From Leptasterias polaris (lineage: Eukaryota; Echinodermata; Asteroidea; Forcipulatida; Asteriidae): a DNA stretch of 64,000 nt. The notes under the pieces are model-generated. The model saw only the letters and a program-made list of their open reading frames with translations, did not search any database and was not told where the DNA came from. The position numbers and the translations under genes are program-made. Where the stretch lies: the NCBI GenBank assembly GCA_037783415.1, contig JAZGTN010000028.1, forward strand, positions 1,383,001 to 1,447,000, written 5' to 3'. This document shows, in pieces, positions 1 to 13,088 of the stretch (its first letter is position 1; every line of letters begins with the position of its first letter).

Positions 1-3000
1 GATGTCCTCGCTGATGTCGACAGGACCGAGATGAGAGAAGCTTTCACTGTCCACCTGACCATGGATGAGATGATGATTGCTGAGATTCAGGTACGGAAAG
101 TCACTGCAAGAAGAAAGGAAAAAACAAAAACCGCTCCTCAAAGCTTCAGAAATCTTGTTATCACTTTGGAAATTCTTGACAACTTGAAGTCCGTCGTGCA
201 TTCCATTCATGTTCACTAAAGAATAAAGTGGCAGCATGCTTATTGCCAGAATTATGACTCCCTTTGAAATGTCAATAATTTTTCCCCTGATTTCCAATAT
301 TTTCCATTGCAGATGAACAAGGCCATTGTATACATTGAGCAGGAGGGTCAGCTATCTGGTGTTACCTTCCCATCCACACCCGTCGTTGTGTCCCTCTTGG
401 ACTACGATAACGTTGAGGTTGCTCGTGAATTGCCACCACGTGGTTACCCAGTCGTCTGCGTCACAGTAAGTTTGTTCTACCTTTAACCAAAATCCTTTGT
501 TTCTGCACTTTTTGGAAGAAAACCCAGGGCATTTAATCACTTGATAAAAAGCTACCGCAGTTTGATTGTTGAAATTACACCAAATGTTCAAATAGTTCAA
601 ATAATCATGCTCAGTACATTAACACTTAATTGTTGGGTCTTATATTTTAGAAACAAAATAGATGTTTTAAAAAAGACAATTTTGCAGATGAAGTCTCTAA
701 ATATCTTGTTGATGCACTGTTAATAATGAAAACAAAAATGTGAATTTTTTATCTATATTGCTTAAATATAATTATTTATTAATTTATTTTTATTTTTTCT
801 CTCTTTCTAAAGCCCTGTAACCCCAAACATCCTGACTACGCCACAACTGGCTCCATCTGTACCAACGAGGGTGTTAACGATACCCTGACTGAGTTCCGCT
901 GGTTGGTGTCTGCCCCAACTACTTCCGGTGGTGTCACCTACCCACTCAAGGATGTAGAGAGCAATACCTTCTTCACCTCCACTGACATGGTGAGTTCCTT
1001 GTGTATAAGTTTCGATCAGAGATCAGAGAGTTCTTAAAGTGGATGCAAATACTTAAAGAAGTTTATACATTTAGGATGTGGTAACGGTTATAAGGTTTTG
1101 TGGTGTAAACTTAATGCAGCCAAGATGTTTCATAGGCATTCAATACTCATTAAATTTTGAAAACTTACATGTCATTGTTTACTGCCAATATAAACATCAT
1201 TCATTTTAAATCATTATTTCTTTCAACGTCATCGAAAAGGAATTTAATTCTTATACTTGTCTGCCTTTTTCAGATCACCCTGGACAGCATCTACTTCGGT
1301 CCGGCTTCCCGTGTGCAGTGTGCCGCTCGTGCCGTCAGCAACCTCGGCGATCCAGGCCGTGAGCACTACAGCTTGCCGACCACAATCAGCAGCGATGAGG
1401 GCATCTGCTTGCCTCGTCTGGCTGACGCCATCGGAGCCGAGCCCTACGCTGCCAAACTGAGATACACTGGACCCGGAGATCAGGAACACCCCAACAAGCT
1501 GAAGCTGACTGTCACCATGCCCCATGTCGGTCAGTATCATATAAGTCTAGAATTTCTTCTTCTATGTCGAGTGGTGTCCTCGGCCAATGATGTCACGAGA
1601 GAAGTGTCCCCCCCCCCCCCCCCCCATCTCCCTGTCCTTGCATGTAGATATTTCATCTGTTGTCACAAAGCCAGTGTCCCTGCGTAGACACTGCGTAGAC
1701 TATGTCCACATGTCAGGTGACCTCAAACTCTTTGGGCTCGACCTTGCTTGGGCTCCCTAAGCACAAGCTTGCTGACTGGAAGTTTAGGGTCCCTGCATAC
1801 TTGACTCTTCTTGCACAGATCTTTGCACTAAGCTATATCTGTCTCGTAACTCCCATCCACCCCTGGTCAAGAATTTCTTAATTTCTAAAATTAAACAAAG
1901 ACAGTGACAGATACAAAGAAAAAAAGAACAAATTTACTGTCATTCGTCCCTAGAGTCCTCAAATTGATCCCTGGTTCTTGTTTTTAATTTAGATGGTATG
2001 CTCCCAGTAATCTCAACCCGCGAACTCTCCAACTTTGAGCTTGCCCTGAGCAAGGATGGATACCGTGTAGGCACCCACCGCTGCTCCAACCTCCTGGACT
2101 TCAACGAGATCCCCACTGAGTATGGCTTCATCACCAGCGAGACCAAGAACGCCAACGTGATCGGCGAATCCCAGCCGTACCAGTTCAGCGCTGAGATGCG
2201 CGGTGCCAGTTCCCTCCGCTTCTACCGTAACTTGGACCTTGAGGCTTGCCTGTGGGAGTTTACCACCTACTATGATATGTCTGAGCTTCTGGATCAGTGT
2301 GGTGGACAGGTCGGAACTGACGGACAGGTATGTCATCTAAAATTCATTTGAACTTAAAGCCGATTGTAATCAAAGTTTGAATTTTCATTCAGAGATTGAG
2401 TCAGCAGATTTGGTACATCACAGTTTTTTTTCTAGAACTATTATGTCTCATTATGAATACGTTTACTTAAGTCTTTAACCATAGGTTTTCTTGATCAATA
2501 CATTTGTTTTGTTTTTCATGCATTGGAGACATCTTCCTCACATCTTCCTCACTAATGAGCAATACATTTGTTTTGTTTTTCATGCATTGGAGACATCTTC
2601 CTCACTTATGAGCAAATTTCTTTACAAGGGTGTATATTTATCACCTTTACGACAGTTTTAAGTTCATCTCTGATCTCTGATCTCTGCCTCTCTCCTTCTC
2701 TCCAGGTCCTTGACTTGATCCAGTCCTACGTCACTCTGCGTGTACCCCTTTACGTATCCAACGTCTACCACTCTCCTGCTAGCGTTGGTGGATGGCAGCA
2801 TTTTGACCAGACCTCTAACCTTCAACTGACCTTCGTCTACGATACCTCCATCCTCTGGCAGAACGGTGTGGGCGCTCAGGCCGACTCCGACATCTCTGTA
2901 CAAGGTAAGGGTTGGAACCTTTTGAAGCTTCTTAAGGAATGCCGAGACTATTAAAAGAGAAGGCTGGGAGTTATCATTACTTTCTTGGATTTCATGTGAA

Positions 3001-6000
3001 CTATTTGTATGGTTTTGTTTGTAAATAATGCAGCAATCGTTTGTTTCACTTCACTTCTATGCCAACAGTAGTACGTTAGTTTTCTCCTCCTTTCTTTCCT
3101 GCGAACTGACATTTTGATTTGATGTCTTTTTCTCCCGGCAGGTTCTCTGTTCCCAACCAGCATGAGGATTGACGAGAATGGTAGACTGGTCGTCAACTTC
3201 CGTACCGACGCTCTATTCAGAGGACTGTTTGTGCTGGACCACCCATGTAAGCCCAACATTATCTTCCCTACACTTGGAGACCTTCATCTTCTTATGATTC
3301 TCTCTACATTGACCCCAATCACCATCTTTGTTATTTTTGCTTGGAACATTTCCACACCCTCCAATCGGCCATACCACAACTGAACACCCTAGAATGGAAC
3401 TCCCAATTCATGCAAGAGTAACGATTTGGGCGTTTGTAGAAACCAACCCTCTATACCTAAAAACATAAAAAACTTGTTTAATGAGATTCACGCAGGGAGT
3501 AGAATAATGAATATAATTAATGCTCTGAATATTTGATGATTTCCCTCAGCTATCGGAACCTCCTCATCTGTCATCTCCAACGATCGTCCAGATCTGACTT
3601 TCACCCTCAACCTGGTTCGATCAGAGCCAACCTTCGCTCAACCGGAACAGCTCTGGCAGTTTGTCTCCGACGTTGCTGTAAGTTAATCCAGGCCTTGTAT
3701 AACATTTCAAGTCTTAGGAATACCTGTTCACTTTGGTATTACTAATTAATTACTGCTTACTGAGTTAAAAGTTTTTGCATTGACAATAGAGCTTTCAATA
3801 GGCATAACAAATAATGGTCATTTACGATAAACGATAATAATTTTCCAATTTCTGTCATCATTCCGTAGGTATCTGACTACAGTGGCATGTACACCATCCG
3901 TTTGATCCCATGTACCACCACCCCAACCCAGGAGTACAGCCTCCCTGTCATTTGTAACCCACGGGACATCATCAACTTTGACCTACCCCTGCGCTTCCAG
4001 CAGGTCAGCGACCCTGTCCCAGCCGAGTTCAGTCTGAACACGCAGTTCATGCTGCTGGGCAAGGAGATGCTGTGGCTGTCTGATGGATCCATGGGCTTCG
4101 GAGAAGGAACCGACACTGCTTTCTCTCCAGGTGAGTTCAAATTCTCCAATGCACTCCCAAAGTTGTTGTTTTAGTTTATAGTTCTTTTATGTAGAAAAAG
4201 ATAATGAGATTTGATGAATTCCTGAAAAAATGGCTTGGTGGCCTGGTGGCCTGGTTTCTCCCTTATTCTAGACCTGGAACCTCCCAAATGTTACAATTCA
4301 GGATGGTTACAGACTCTGTTAAAACCCAGAAATATAGAACTACAGGTTTGGAAACAATGTTGGCTTTCTCTTTTTCCTTCTGGTGGTTTTAAGAAAATTT
4401 AAACACTTGAGGAGGTCCAAAAAGAATTAGAGTTATGAAGTGTAAAAACACATGATAGATATTTGTGAAACTCAGTTGTAAAGGAAGCCAAGAGTCTGTT
4501 CTTTTAACTCTTCTCTGAATTAAGGAATCCCTGGAAATTCAAAAGATAAACCAGCAGGTTATCAGTCTTCGTCAAGAGTTACTCCAACCTTGAACATTGT
4601 TTTGTTTGCATTTTAGGTGACACCGTTTACGGTCGCATCCACGTCGACCCTGTCCAGAACCTCGGCAGCGGATTCAACCTCAACGTTGAGAAGGTGTTCC
4701 TGTGCACTGGACGTGACGGATACATTCCCAAGTACAACCCCAACAACGGAGAGTATGGCTGCGTTGCTGACTCCCCCAACCTTCTCTATGCCTTCAAGGT
4801 TTTGGTAAGTTACTTTGAAGCACTTTTGTGTGACTAATTCCTGTCTCAGAGAAACTATTTTCTTATTGTAGTTGGAATTAGAACATGTTTCATGTAGAGT
4901 TACAAACAAATGTTTAAGCTTTTTTAAAGACTCTCTTTAAAGTATCACAGCTTTTTTTCTTTCTGTTTTTATTTAGGCCTTTTTGATTGTTCTGTGATTT
5001 GTTATTGATCTTTAGTGTTGTTTGTTGTTTATCTATGCCCTGTCTTGCCTTAATCTTCCTTGCTTTGGGGTATTTTGGGAGACATACGCCTTTTGGCGAC
5101 AGTTGATTTTTTAACTTTTATGCTCTCCTGGGCATCCCACTGTTGTTTAACGTAAGTTTTTTAAATGCATTTTAATGTTTGTATTTGTATACTTGTGAAG
5201 TATTTGCCCGAATAATAATATTATTTCGTCAGTGGACCCATCAAATGGGAAAAAAAGTACACATTGAGAAAATAAAAAAATACGTACTAACAATATTTTA
5301 TTGTCTGACAGCCCTTGGAAGATGGAGCTTGTCATTTTGAAGAATGCATTTTATTCTATATGTTAAGTCAGTTCTTAATAAAAGTAAGACTATTGTATTT
5401 CTTCTCTTTGATGATAAATCGACTTAGCTGAGCATTTGCAAATTCCTCCAGAGTTAGTTTTTTAAAACCAAACCTGATGTTTTGTTGCATTTGTAGGACC
5501 GTGGAGCACCAGACACGATCACACCACGATTTAACGGAGTACCATTCAACGCTGCCCTCGCTATCGATGATCCAAATGCTTTGGACCTGGTTAGGCAGTC
5601 TGGTGCCGATGGCTTCAGACTCAGCAGTGACCCACTCTTCCAGGTAAATATAATCTTGTAAAAAAATATATTTGTACATTCAATTAATTACTATCCAACT
5701 TCATTACTATTCAATTCCATGATTATTCAATTTCCTTACAATTCAGTTTGATGATTGTCACCATTCTTGTTATTATGACGTCAAGTGAATAGCACTGCGC
5801 ACTAATGCGGCACTTTTGCTCAAAATACCCGGCTGTCTGACAAACTTCCACCACTTACGCTATCACCACATCATTGGCACGTTGGACCGCAGTAGTACTA
5901 GTAGTCAGTTAACGCGAGTAAACATAAAGCTTGGACATTAAACATAAAGCTTGGACATTAAACATAAAGCTTGGACATTAAACATAAAGCTTGGACATTA

Positions 6001-7735
6001 AACATAAAGCTTGGACATTAAACATAAAGCTTGGACATTAAACATAAAGCTTGGACATTAAACATAAAGCTTGGACATTAAACATAAAGCTTGGACATTA
6101 AACATAAAGCTTGGACATTAAACATAAAGCTTGGACATTAAACATAAAGCTTGGACATTAAACATAAAGCTTGGACATTAAACATAAAGCTTGGACATTA
6201 AACATAAAGCTTGGACATTAAACATAAAGCTTGGACATTAAACATAAAGCTTGGACATTAAACATAAAGCTTGGACATTAAACATAAAGCTTGGACATTA
6301 AACATAAAGCTTGGACATTAAACATAAAGCTTGGACATTAAACATAAAGCTTGGACATTAAACATAAAGCTTGGACATTAAACATAAAGCTTGGACATTA
6401 AACATAAAGCTTGGACATTAAACATAAAGCTTGGACATTAAACATAAAGCTTGGACATTAAACATAAAGCTTGGACATTAAACATAAAGCTTGGACATTA
6501 AACATAAAGCTTGGACATTAAACATAAAGCTTGGACATTAAACATAAAGCTTGGACATTAAACATAAAGCTTGGACATTAAACATAAAGCTTGGACATTA
6601 AACATAAAGCTTGGACATTAAACATAAAGCTTGGACATTAAACATAAAGCTTGGACATTAAACATAAAGCTTGGACATTAAACATAAAGCTTGGACATTA
6701 AACATAAAGCTTGGACATTAAACATAAAGCTTGGACATTAAACATAAAGCTTGGACATTAAACATAAAGCTTGGACATTAAACATAAAGCTTGGACATTA
6801 AACATAAAGCTTGGACATTAAACATAAAGCTTGGACATTAAACATAAAGCTTGGACATTAAACATAAAGCTTGGACATTAAACATAAAGCTTGGACATTA
6901 AACATAAAGCTTGGACATTAAACATAAAGCTTGGACATTAAACATAAAGCTTGGACATTTATGCGCGAGTACGATAGTGAAGTTTGACATGTAATCTGAA
7001 ATCCAGGTACTGAGCTTCTATTTTTTTAGCATTAGTTGATTGATTATTGTTGATGTTAATGCATTGCCGTCTCTCTCGAAAATGCACATTGATAAGTACT
7101 TTTTAGAAATGGTGGACACTTGGAGTGCCTTTTTGTTTTGGGAGACATATTTACCAAAATATCTAATAGTTTCATAGTATTGTGACAACCTTATCTAAAG
7201 ATGGCTTATTACTGTTTATTGTTGAGCTGAATGTTAAACCTGATTTATGGTTGTTTTTTAGGTTGCAGCTGGCCGTCAGTGGTACGTACACTCCATCTTC
7301 ACCGTCAAGTCCGAGGATAACAACAACATTGGAAAGCGCAGTGTGGAACACCACAGCGTAGCCTCGGCTACTGGCAGACAGCGTCGCCAGGCCATCGGAT
7401 CCATCTCCGATGATGCAGCAGCCCTCGAGGACATCGGTAACGACAAGGGAACCAACATCAAGTGGCTGGCCCTCAATACGAACCCTGCCTCTTCCAACGA
7501 TGTGGACGACATCAACGTCTCCAACAATTTGAACCTTGGCAAGAACACCAATGAGGGCAGTGGCATGGTGATACCTGTCGCAGCTATTGCTGGTGTGCTT
7601 GCCGTGCTTCTAGTCATTATAGTAGTAGTGGTTATTATGCGCCGTAAACGCAATGACTCAACCACCATCACTGTAGTTTCCAATGGAGGTACCAAGGTGG
7701 TATCGAGTGGCTATGACGACAACACAGAAGTGTGA
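1..7735 (+). CDS. FREM2: FREM2/ECM3-type extracellular matrix protein, 3' twelve exons
   Basis: C-terminal 837 residues of a large FRAS1/FREM-family basement-membrane protein; the 5' part lies outside the window. Exons: 1-90, 313-465, 813-989, 1274-1529, 1993-2327, 2706-2904, 3142-3246, 3550-3677, 3869-4130, 4617-4804, 5497-5643 and 7262-7735, all GT..AG with matching phases. The translation resembles vertebrate FREM2, for example '[19 protein letters not shown]' (split across the 1529/1993 junction), '[15 protein letters not shown]' and '[17 protein letters not shown]'. The last exon carries a 25-residue hydrophobic helix (7565-7639) followed by basic RRKR, so this is a type I membrane protein. 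It ends in NTEV, a class I PDZ ligand; family members bind GRIP1 through such tails. A furin-like RQRR lies 5' of the helix (7376-7387). FREM2 is favoured over FRAS1/FREM1 from recalled similarity and the membrane anchor. Family assignment is firm; exact orthology is inferred. Confidence 0.9.
2496..2613 (+). repeat. Tandem duplication of a 64-bp unit in a FREM2 intron
   Basis: A segment beginning 'CAATACATTTGTTTTG' and ending near 'CTCACTAATGAG' is repeated immediately downstream. The first copy has an extra 'ACATCTTCCTC' that is itself a small internal duplication. It lies in the intron between the exons ending at 2327 and starting at 2706. Confidence 0.8.
4205..4395 (+). repeat. Dispersed repeat D1, copy 1
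   Basis: This intronic segment is collinear with 23245-23431 (+) and the reverse complement of 40210-40480. Shared blocks include 'TTCTCCCTTATTC', 'AACCTCCCAAATGTTACAAT', 'TTACAGA' and 'GAAATA...AACTACAGGTTTGG'. No coding capacity or clear terminal repeats are seen, so the class (SINE or MITE) is open. Confidence 0.65.
5790..6995 (+). mobile_element. Probable element carrying the 20-bp array
   Basis: The sequence flanking the array (about 5790-5920 and 6961-6995) is collinear with 52365-52480. That copy has the same flanks but only one diverged unit. Shared flank blocks include 'TTCCACCA.TTAC.C.ATCACC.CATCAT' on the left and 'CGCG' on the right. Two loci sharing both flanks and the unit suggest a mobile or duplicated carrier whose internal unit later expanded. 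The ends are approximate. Confidence 0.5.
5921..6960 (+). repeat. Perfect 20-bp satellite array, 52 copies
   Basis: The unit AACATAAAGCTTGGACATTA repeats head to tail for 1,040 bp. I see no internal substitution; only the final base differs (T for A). Each unit holds a HindIII site (AAGCTT). It lies inside the FREM2 intron between the exons ending at 5643 and starting at 7262. There are no unique spacers, so it is not a CRISPR array. Such homogeneity implies recent expansion or gene conversion. Confidence 0.98.
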
Positions 7736-9500
7736 TGGGCTTCGTTTGTATTTTCTAAATACGTCGATAAGCAACTTCATGCTGCTGTCGCACACAGTAT
7801 GTTTTTTTATTTCTGTCTGTCAAGTTTTACGTAAGGCTGTCGTGGTTCACTCGCTGTTAAATAATTTATATTTGTGTAAGAAGTTTTTACGTTTGTGAGC
7901 CGATTTTTTTGCGTATTTGTATTTTAAGGGTTTTCAGAAGAAAACACCCTCAATACTCTTGAGGTTAACTTTCAGAAAATTTCACTTGGTGCTCTGCAGA
8001 ATTTTTTTGTTTTAAAAGAATTTGATATAAAAATTATGTTTTTTTCCTAAACTTTGTTTGTGTGGTTTAGAATAATCAGCTGTAGGTATATTGTTACATA
8101 TATAATGCACACATGGTGTTTTTACTGTTTACTTTGCTCTATTTTTGTATTTTGCTGGTTTGCTCAGTTTTTTTTTATAGGTAGGTTTAATTAATGTTTT
8201 TTAGATGAAAATTCATTTGACATTAGTTTTTTTTTACCTATGCCACAAATCAAATGTCTTCCGCTGCCATTTTAAATACAAAACTGTAATAGTATTTGTT
8301 GTTTTTTTATTTTTTTGGACGCTTCAACATTTGTGTGTTAACATTTCTTCCTTTTCCAGTCGGGACGAGGCCAAACAGTGCACTATACAGCCTGCATGTA
8401 ATGCAACCCGCTGAGTCAGACCAAGTCACCCATCTAACCTTATTTATAAGCAGTCTTTAAGTGTGTGTGTGTTTATCATGACAATTTCTCATTGTGGGTT
8501 ACATGTATGCAGCTGCATAGTGTATTGTTACCCATATATATGTATATTTTAATATCCCCCCATATGGGAAAGCTGCAGTAATCACTTAGTCACCAAGGAA
8601 CGTCATCATTGACGCCCACGGAGACGGGGGTTAGATTGCTCTCACTGATGTACATAAAATGAGTAGTGGTAAAGCGATGCACTTTTTAACTGATAGGCTG
8701 CACGTATTTAATAACCATTTAGTAGTGGATTCACTAAGTATGCAAACAATGTGTTCCCAAAAATACCATCAGAGGGAGAGAATTCCGTCTGACATATCAC
8801 AAGCGTAGTCGCTTAGCTAGTGTGCATTTATCGTATAAATTAATCATTAAACAAACAAAAAAACTGCAGTTTGGGAGGCCTGTGCATGTCCAGCTATGAA
8901 GCGCATTTGTGTAGTAAGATCACTGATACCATATTGTACAAGTTCCAAGTTGATAAATCCTTAACCATGTAGCTTTATTTTAGAAGCTGTGATGAGGTTT
9001 TTATACAAGTTCTCTACCAAGTAAATATAACTTGATTTGCCGCTGTATAAATGCACGCAAAACGCCTGGTATCAGGGTGTAAGGGGGGGGTTTGGATGCC
9101 TGAGGCTCAGTACAGATAGGCTTTCATCCCTGTGATGTAATCTGGGATGTGTCTTAAAGCATGGCTGAGGATGGCAGTTGAAACAAACGGCTCATCTCCA
9201 GGATTCCAACCCCAGCCCTCATCTCGACTGTACCCAATATAAAGATCGCTGCATTTCGGACCAAATGTACAGACCACACAATAGTGCAAATTGGAGTGTC
9301 TTGTTGAATCACTGCACATTCTAACAACTATTCAACTTTTTATTTGTGGTGGAATGCTTGAAACTATATTATTAAGCTTATAATTTAAGAGTATTTGTTG
9401 TTGTTTTTAAATTAAACATAGTGTACCTAACAACATCTTTATATTGAAAAAAACCTACTAATAATAATTATGAGAATAAAGCTGTCCTTGGTTTTGAATT
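7736..9500 (+). other. FREM2 3' untranslated region (inferred)
   Basis: This AT-rich sequence follows the TGA at 7733-7735 and has no further coding signal. A canonical AATAAA at 9475-9480 is a plausible polyadenylation signal. Another AATAAA lies near 10365. Which is used cannot be told from sequence alone. Confidence 0.5.
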
Positions 9501-10547
9501 TACACATAAATTAGTTTTTAACGATTGTATACAATTTAGGTGGCTATTTTAGAAGGGACCATATATAATGACCTCCCAAACATGCTTTATAGTTTTTATT
9601 TAACACCTGCATATGGTCAGTGTTTGGTCACTGCAGCAAACAACGACATAGTCCTGAGGTTTCTTTGTCCAGAGACTTTTCGAGAAGTGATCCCATGCAC
9701 TCAACCGACCAAGCCGCCTGAAATTGGTAGATTTGTTAAAATTCAAATCTCTGACCATATGCAACTCACTTAATTATGTTTTGATGGTGCTGTAAAGTGT
9801 AAACTTTAGTAAGACATTTGAAAATAACGCAAAATCCCACCATGTAAATCTAAGAATTATCACCCTTGCCTTATGACATGCTCGTAGAATTGAGTAACTA
9901 AAAAAAAAAGATGAAGAAGATTCAGTGCATTTAACTTTCACTTCCCAATTAGTGAGAAACCAGTTGTAATGATTTCCTTTATGGATAATAATTCACTTTT
10001 TGCAATATGTGTCATCAATATTTAAGAACCAATTTATATGCAATGATGTGTTAATTTATCATTAACCAGCTTTTTTTAAATTAAGACAAGCTTTTGTAAT
10101 ATTAACAATTGGTTTTTGTTTTGGGGTTGTTATATTTTACAGAGGGGTCTGAATTCAAACTGGCAACAAAGTTATCATTTTATTATCATTTAATATATAT
10201 AGTGTTCTAAGACTTCCTGTATTTAATAATTATGTAGGTAACAGCTTTTATCATCCTCCTCACTATTGTATTTTACAATCTTCTGGTGACTGGTTGCTAT
10301 GACAACGTGTACTGTACTGACCTGTGCTAAGAGTAAGAGGGTTATATTGCGCAGGTAGTAGCTTCAATAAAGGGCATTGGCTTGGCGGGAAAATCAAGAT
10401 CTCTGATTCCTACATTTATTTCTGTCTGAAAATCCTTTCCTGACATTGGATCTTTTCCCCCCATAAATTTTGACTTCTTTGATGTGACAGCGATGCCATG
10501 GGAAAGATCCACGAAAGATACAAGGTTCTAAGCCTAGCTGTTTTAGG
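9501..10547. other. Intergenic, nothing recognised
   Basis: AT-rich DNA between the proposed FREM2 poly(A) site and the large minisatellite. The short open frame at 9540-9773 has no recognisable similarity and I treat it as chance. Confidence 0.6.
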
Positions 10548-13088
10548 AACAAGTCTTACCCCCTTGCATTTTTGTGTAGAAAATTAACAAGACTTATCCC
10601 TTGCATTTCATTTTTGAACGGAAAAATTAACAAGGCTTACCCCTTGCATTTTTGAACGGAAAAATTAACAAGGCTTACCCCTTGCATTTCATTTTTGAAC
10701 GGAAAAATTAACAAGGCTTATCCCTTGCATTTTTGAACGGAAAAATTAACACGGCTTACCCCTTGCATTTCATTTTTGAACGGAAAAATTAACACGGCTT
10801 ACCCCTTGCATTTTTGAACGGAAAAATTAACAAGGCTTACCCCTTGCATTTCATTTTTGAACAGAAAAATTAACAAGGCTTATCCCTTGCATTTTTGAAC
10901 GGAAAAATTAACAAGGCTAACCCCTTGCATTTCATTTTTGAACAGAAAAATTAACAAGGCTTACCCCTTGCATTTCATTTTTGAACAGAAAAATTAACAA
11001 GGCTTACCCCTTGCATTTCATTTTTGAACGGAAAAATTAACAAGGCTTACCCCTTGCATTTCATTTTTGAACAGAAAAATTAACAAGGCTTATCCCTTGC
11101 ATTTTTGAACGGAAAAAATTAACAAGGCTTATCCCTTGCATTTCATTTTTGAACAGAAAAATTAACAAGGCTTATCCCTTGCATTTTTGAACGGAAAAAT
11201 TAACAAGGCTTACCCCTTGCATTTCATTTTTGAACAGAAAAATTAACAAGGCTTACCCCTTGCATTTCATTTTTGAACAGAAAAATTAACAAGGCTTATC
11301 CCTTGCATTTTTGAACGGAAAAATTAACAAGGCTTACCCCTTGCATTTTTGAACGGAAAAAATTAACAAGGCTTATCCCTTGCATTTCATTTTTGAACAG
11401 AAAAATTAACAAGGCTTATCCCTTGCATTTTTGAACGGAAAAATTAACAAGGCTTACCCCTTGCATTTTTGAACAGAAAAAATTAACATGGCTTATCCCT
11501 TGCATTTCATTTTTGAACAGAAAAATTAACAAGGCTTATCCCTTGCATTTCATTTTTGAACAGAAAAATTAACAAGGCTTATCCCTTGCATTTTTGAACG
11601 GAAAAATTAACAAGGCTTACCCCTTGCATTTCATTTTTGAACAGAAAAATTAACAAGGCTTAGGGCCTATCCCTTGCATTTTTGAACGGAAAAATTAACA
11701 AGGCTTACCCCTTGCATTTTTGAACGGAAAAATTAACATGGCTTACCCCTTGCATTTGTGAACGGAAAAATTAACAAGGCTTACCCCTTGCATTTTTGAA
11801 CGGAAAAATTAACAAGGCTTACCCCTTGCATTTTTGAACGGAAAAATTAACAAGGCTACCCCTTGCATTTTTGAACGGAAAAATTAACAAGGCTTACCCC
11901 TTGCATTTTTGAACGGAAAAAATTAACATGGCTTATCCCTTGCATTTCATTTTTGAACAGAAAAATTAACAAGGCTTATCCCTTGCATTTTTGAACGGAA
12001 AAAATTAACAAGGCTTATCCCTTGCATTTCATTTTTGAACAGAAAAATTAACAAGGCTTATCCCTTGCATTTTTGAACGGAAAAATTAACAAGGCTTATC
12101 CCTTGCATTTCATTTTTGAACAGAAAAATTAACAAGGCTTACCCCTTGCATTTTTGAACGGAAAAATTAACAAGGCTTACCCCTTGCATTTTTGAACAGA
12201 AAAATTAACAAGGCTTACCCCTTGCATTTTTGAACGGAAAAATTAACAAGGCTTACCCCTTGCATTTGTGAACGGAAAAATTAACAAGGCTTACCCCTTG
12301 CATTTTTGAACGGAAAAATTAACAAGGCTTACCCCTTGCATTTTTGAACGGAAAAATTAACAAGGCTACCCCTTGCATTTTTGAACAGAAAAATTAACAA
12401 GGCTTACCCCTTGCATTTTTGAACGGAAAAAATTAACATGGCTTATCCCTTGCATTTCATTTTTGAACAGAAAAATTAACAAGGCTTATCCCTTGCATTT
12501 TTGAACGGAAAAAATTAACAAGGCTTATCCCTTGCATTTCATTTTTGAACAGAAAAATTAACAAGGCTTATCCCTTGCATTTTTGAACGGAAAAATTAAC
12601 AAGGCTTATCCCTTGCATTTCATTTTTGAACAGAAAAATTAACAAGGCTTACCCCTTGCATTTTTGAACGGAAAAATTAACAAGGCTTACCCCTTGCATT
12701 TTTGAACGGAAAAATTAACGAGGCTTACCCCTTGCATTTTTGAACGGAAAAATTAACAAGGCTTACCCCTTGCATTTTTGAACAGAAAAATTAACAAGGC
12801 TTATCCCTTGCATTTCATTTTTGAACAGAAAAATTAACAAGGCTTATCCCTTGCATTTTTGAACGGAAAAATTAACAAGGCTTACCCCTTGCATTTTTGA
12901 ACGGAAAAATTAACGAGGCTTACCCCTTGCATTTTTGAACAGAAAAATTAACAAGGCTTACCCCTTGCATTTTTGAACGGAAAAAATTAACAAGGCTACT
13001 CCTTGCATTTTTGACAAGATAATTTTCTAAATAAGGCTTAACCTCTTGAATTTTTATAAAGAAAATTAATAAGGCTTACCCCTTGCAG
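10548..13088 (+). repeat. 2.5-kb minisatellite with two interleaved unit lengths
   Basis: Roughly 60 copies of a unit of the form 'TTAACAAGGCTTACCCC', 'TTGCATTTTTGAACGG', 'AAAAA'. Units occur as a short form of about 38 bp and a long form of about 44 bp that contains an extra 'CATTTC'. Recurrent variants are AACGG/AACAG and TACCCC/TATCCC, and higher-order blocks are repeated. The edges decay gradually. It lies between the convergent 3' ends of FREM2 and NUDT6. Confidence 0.97.

Noticed and set aside
1157..1687. 176-codon open frame as a separate gene
   Set aside because: It is FREM2 exon 1274-1529 read through its splice sites into intron sequence and a C-run.
5921..6960. CRISPR-like array of short repeats
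   Set aside because: Units are contiguous with no unique spacers, and the setting is a eukaryotic intron.
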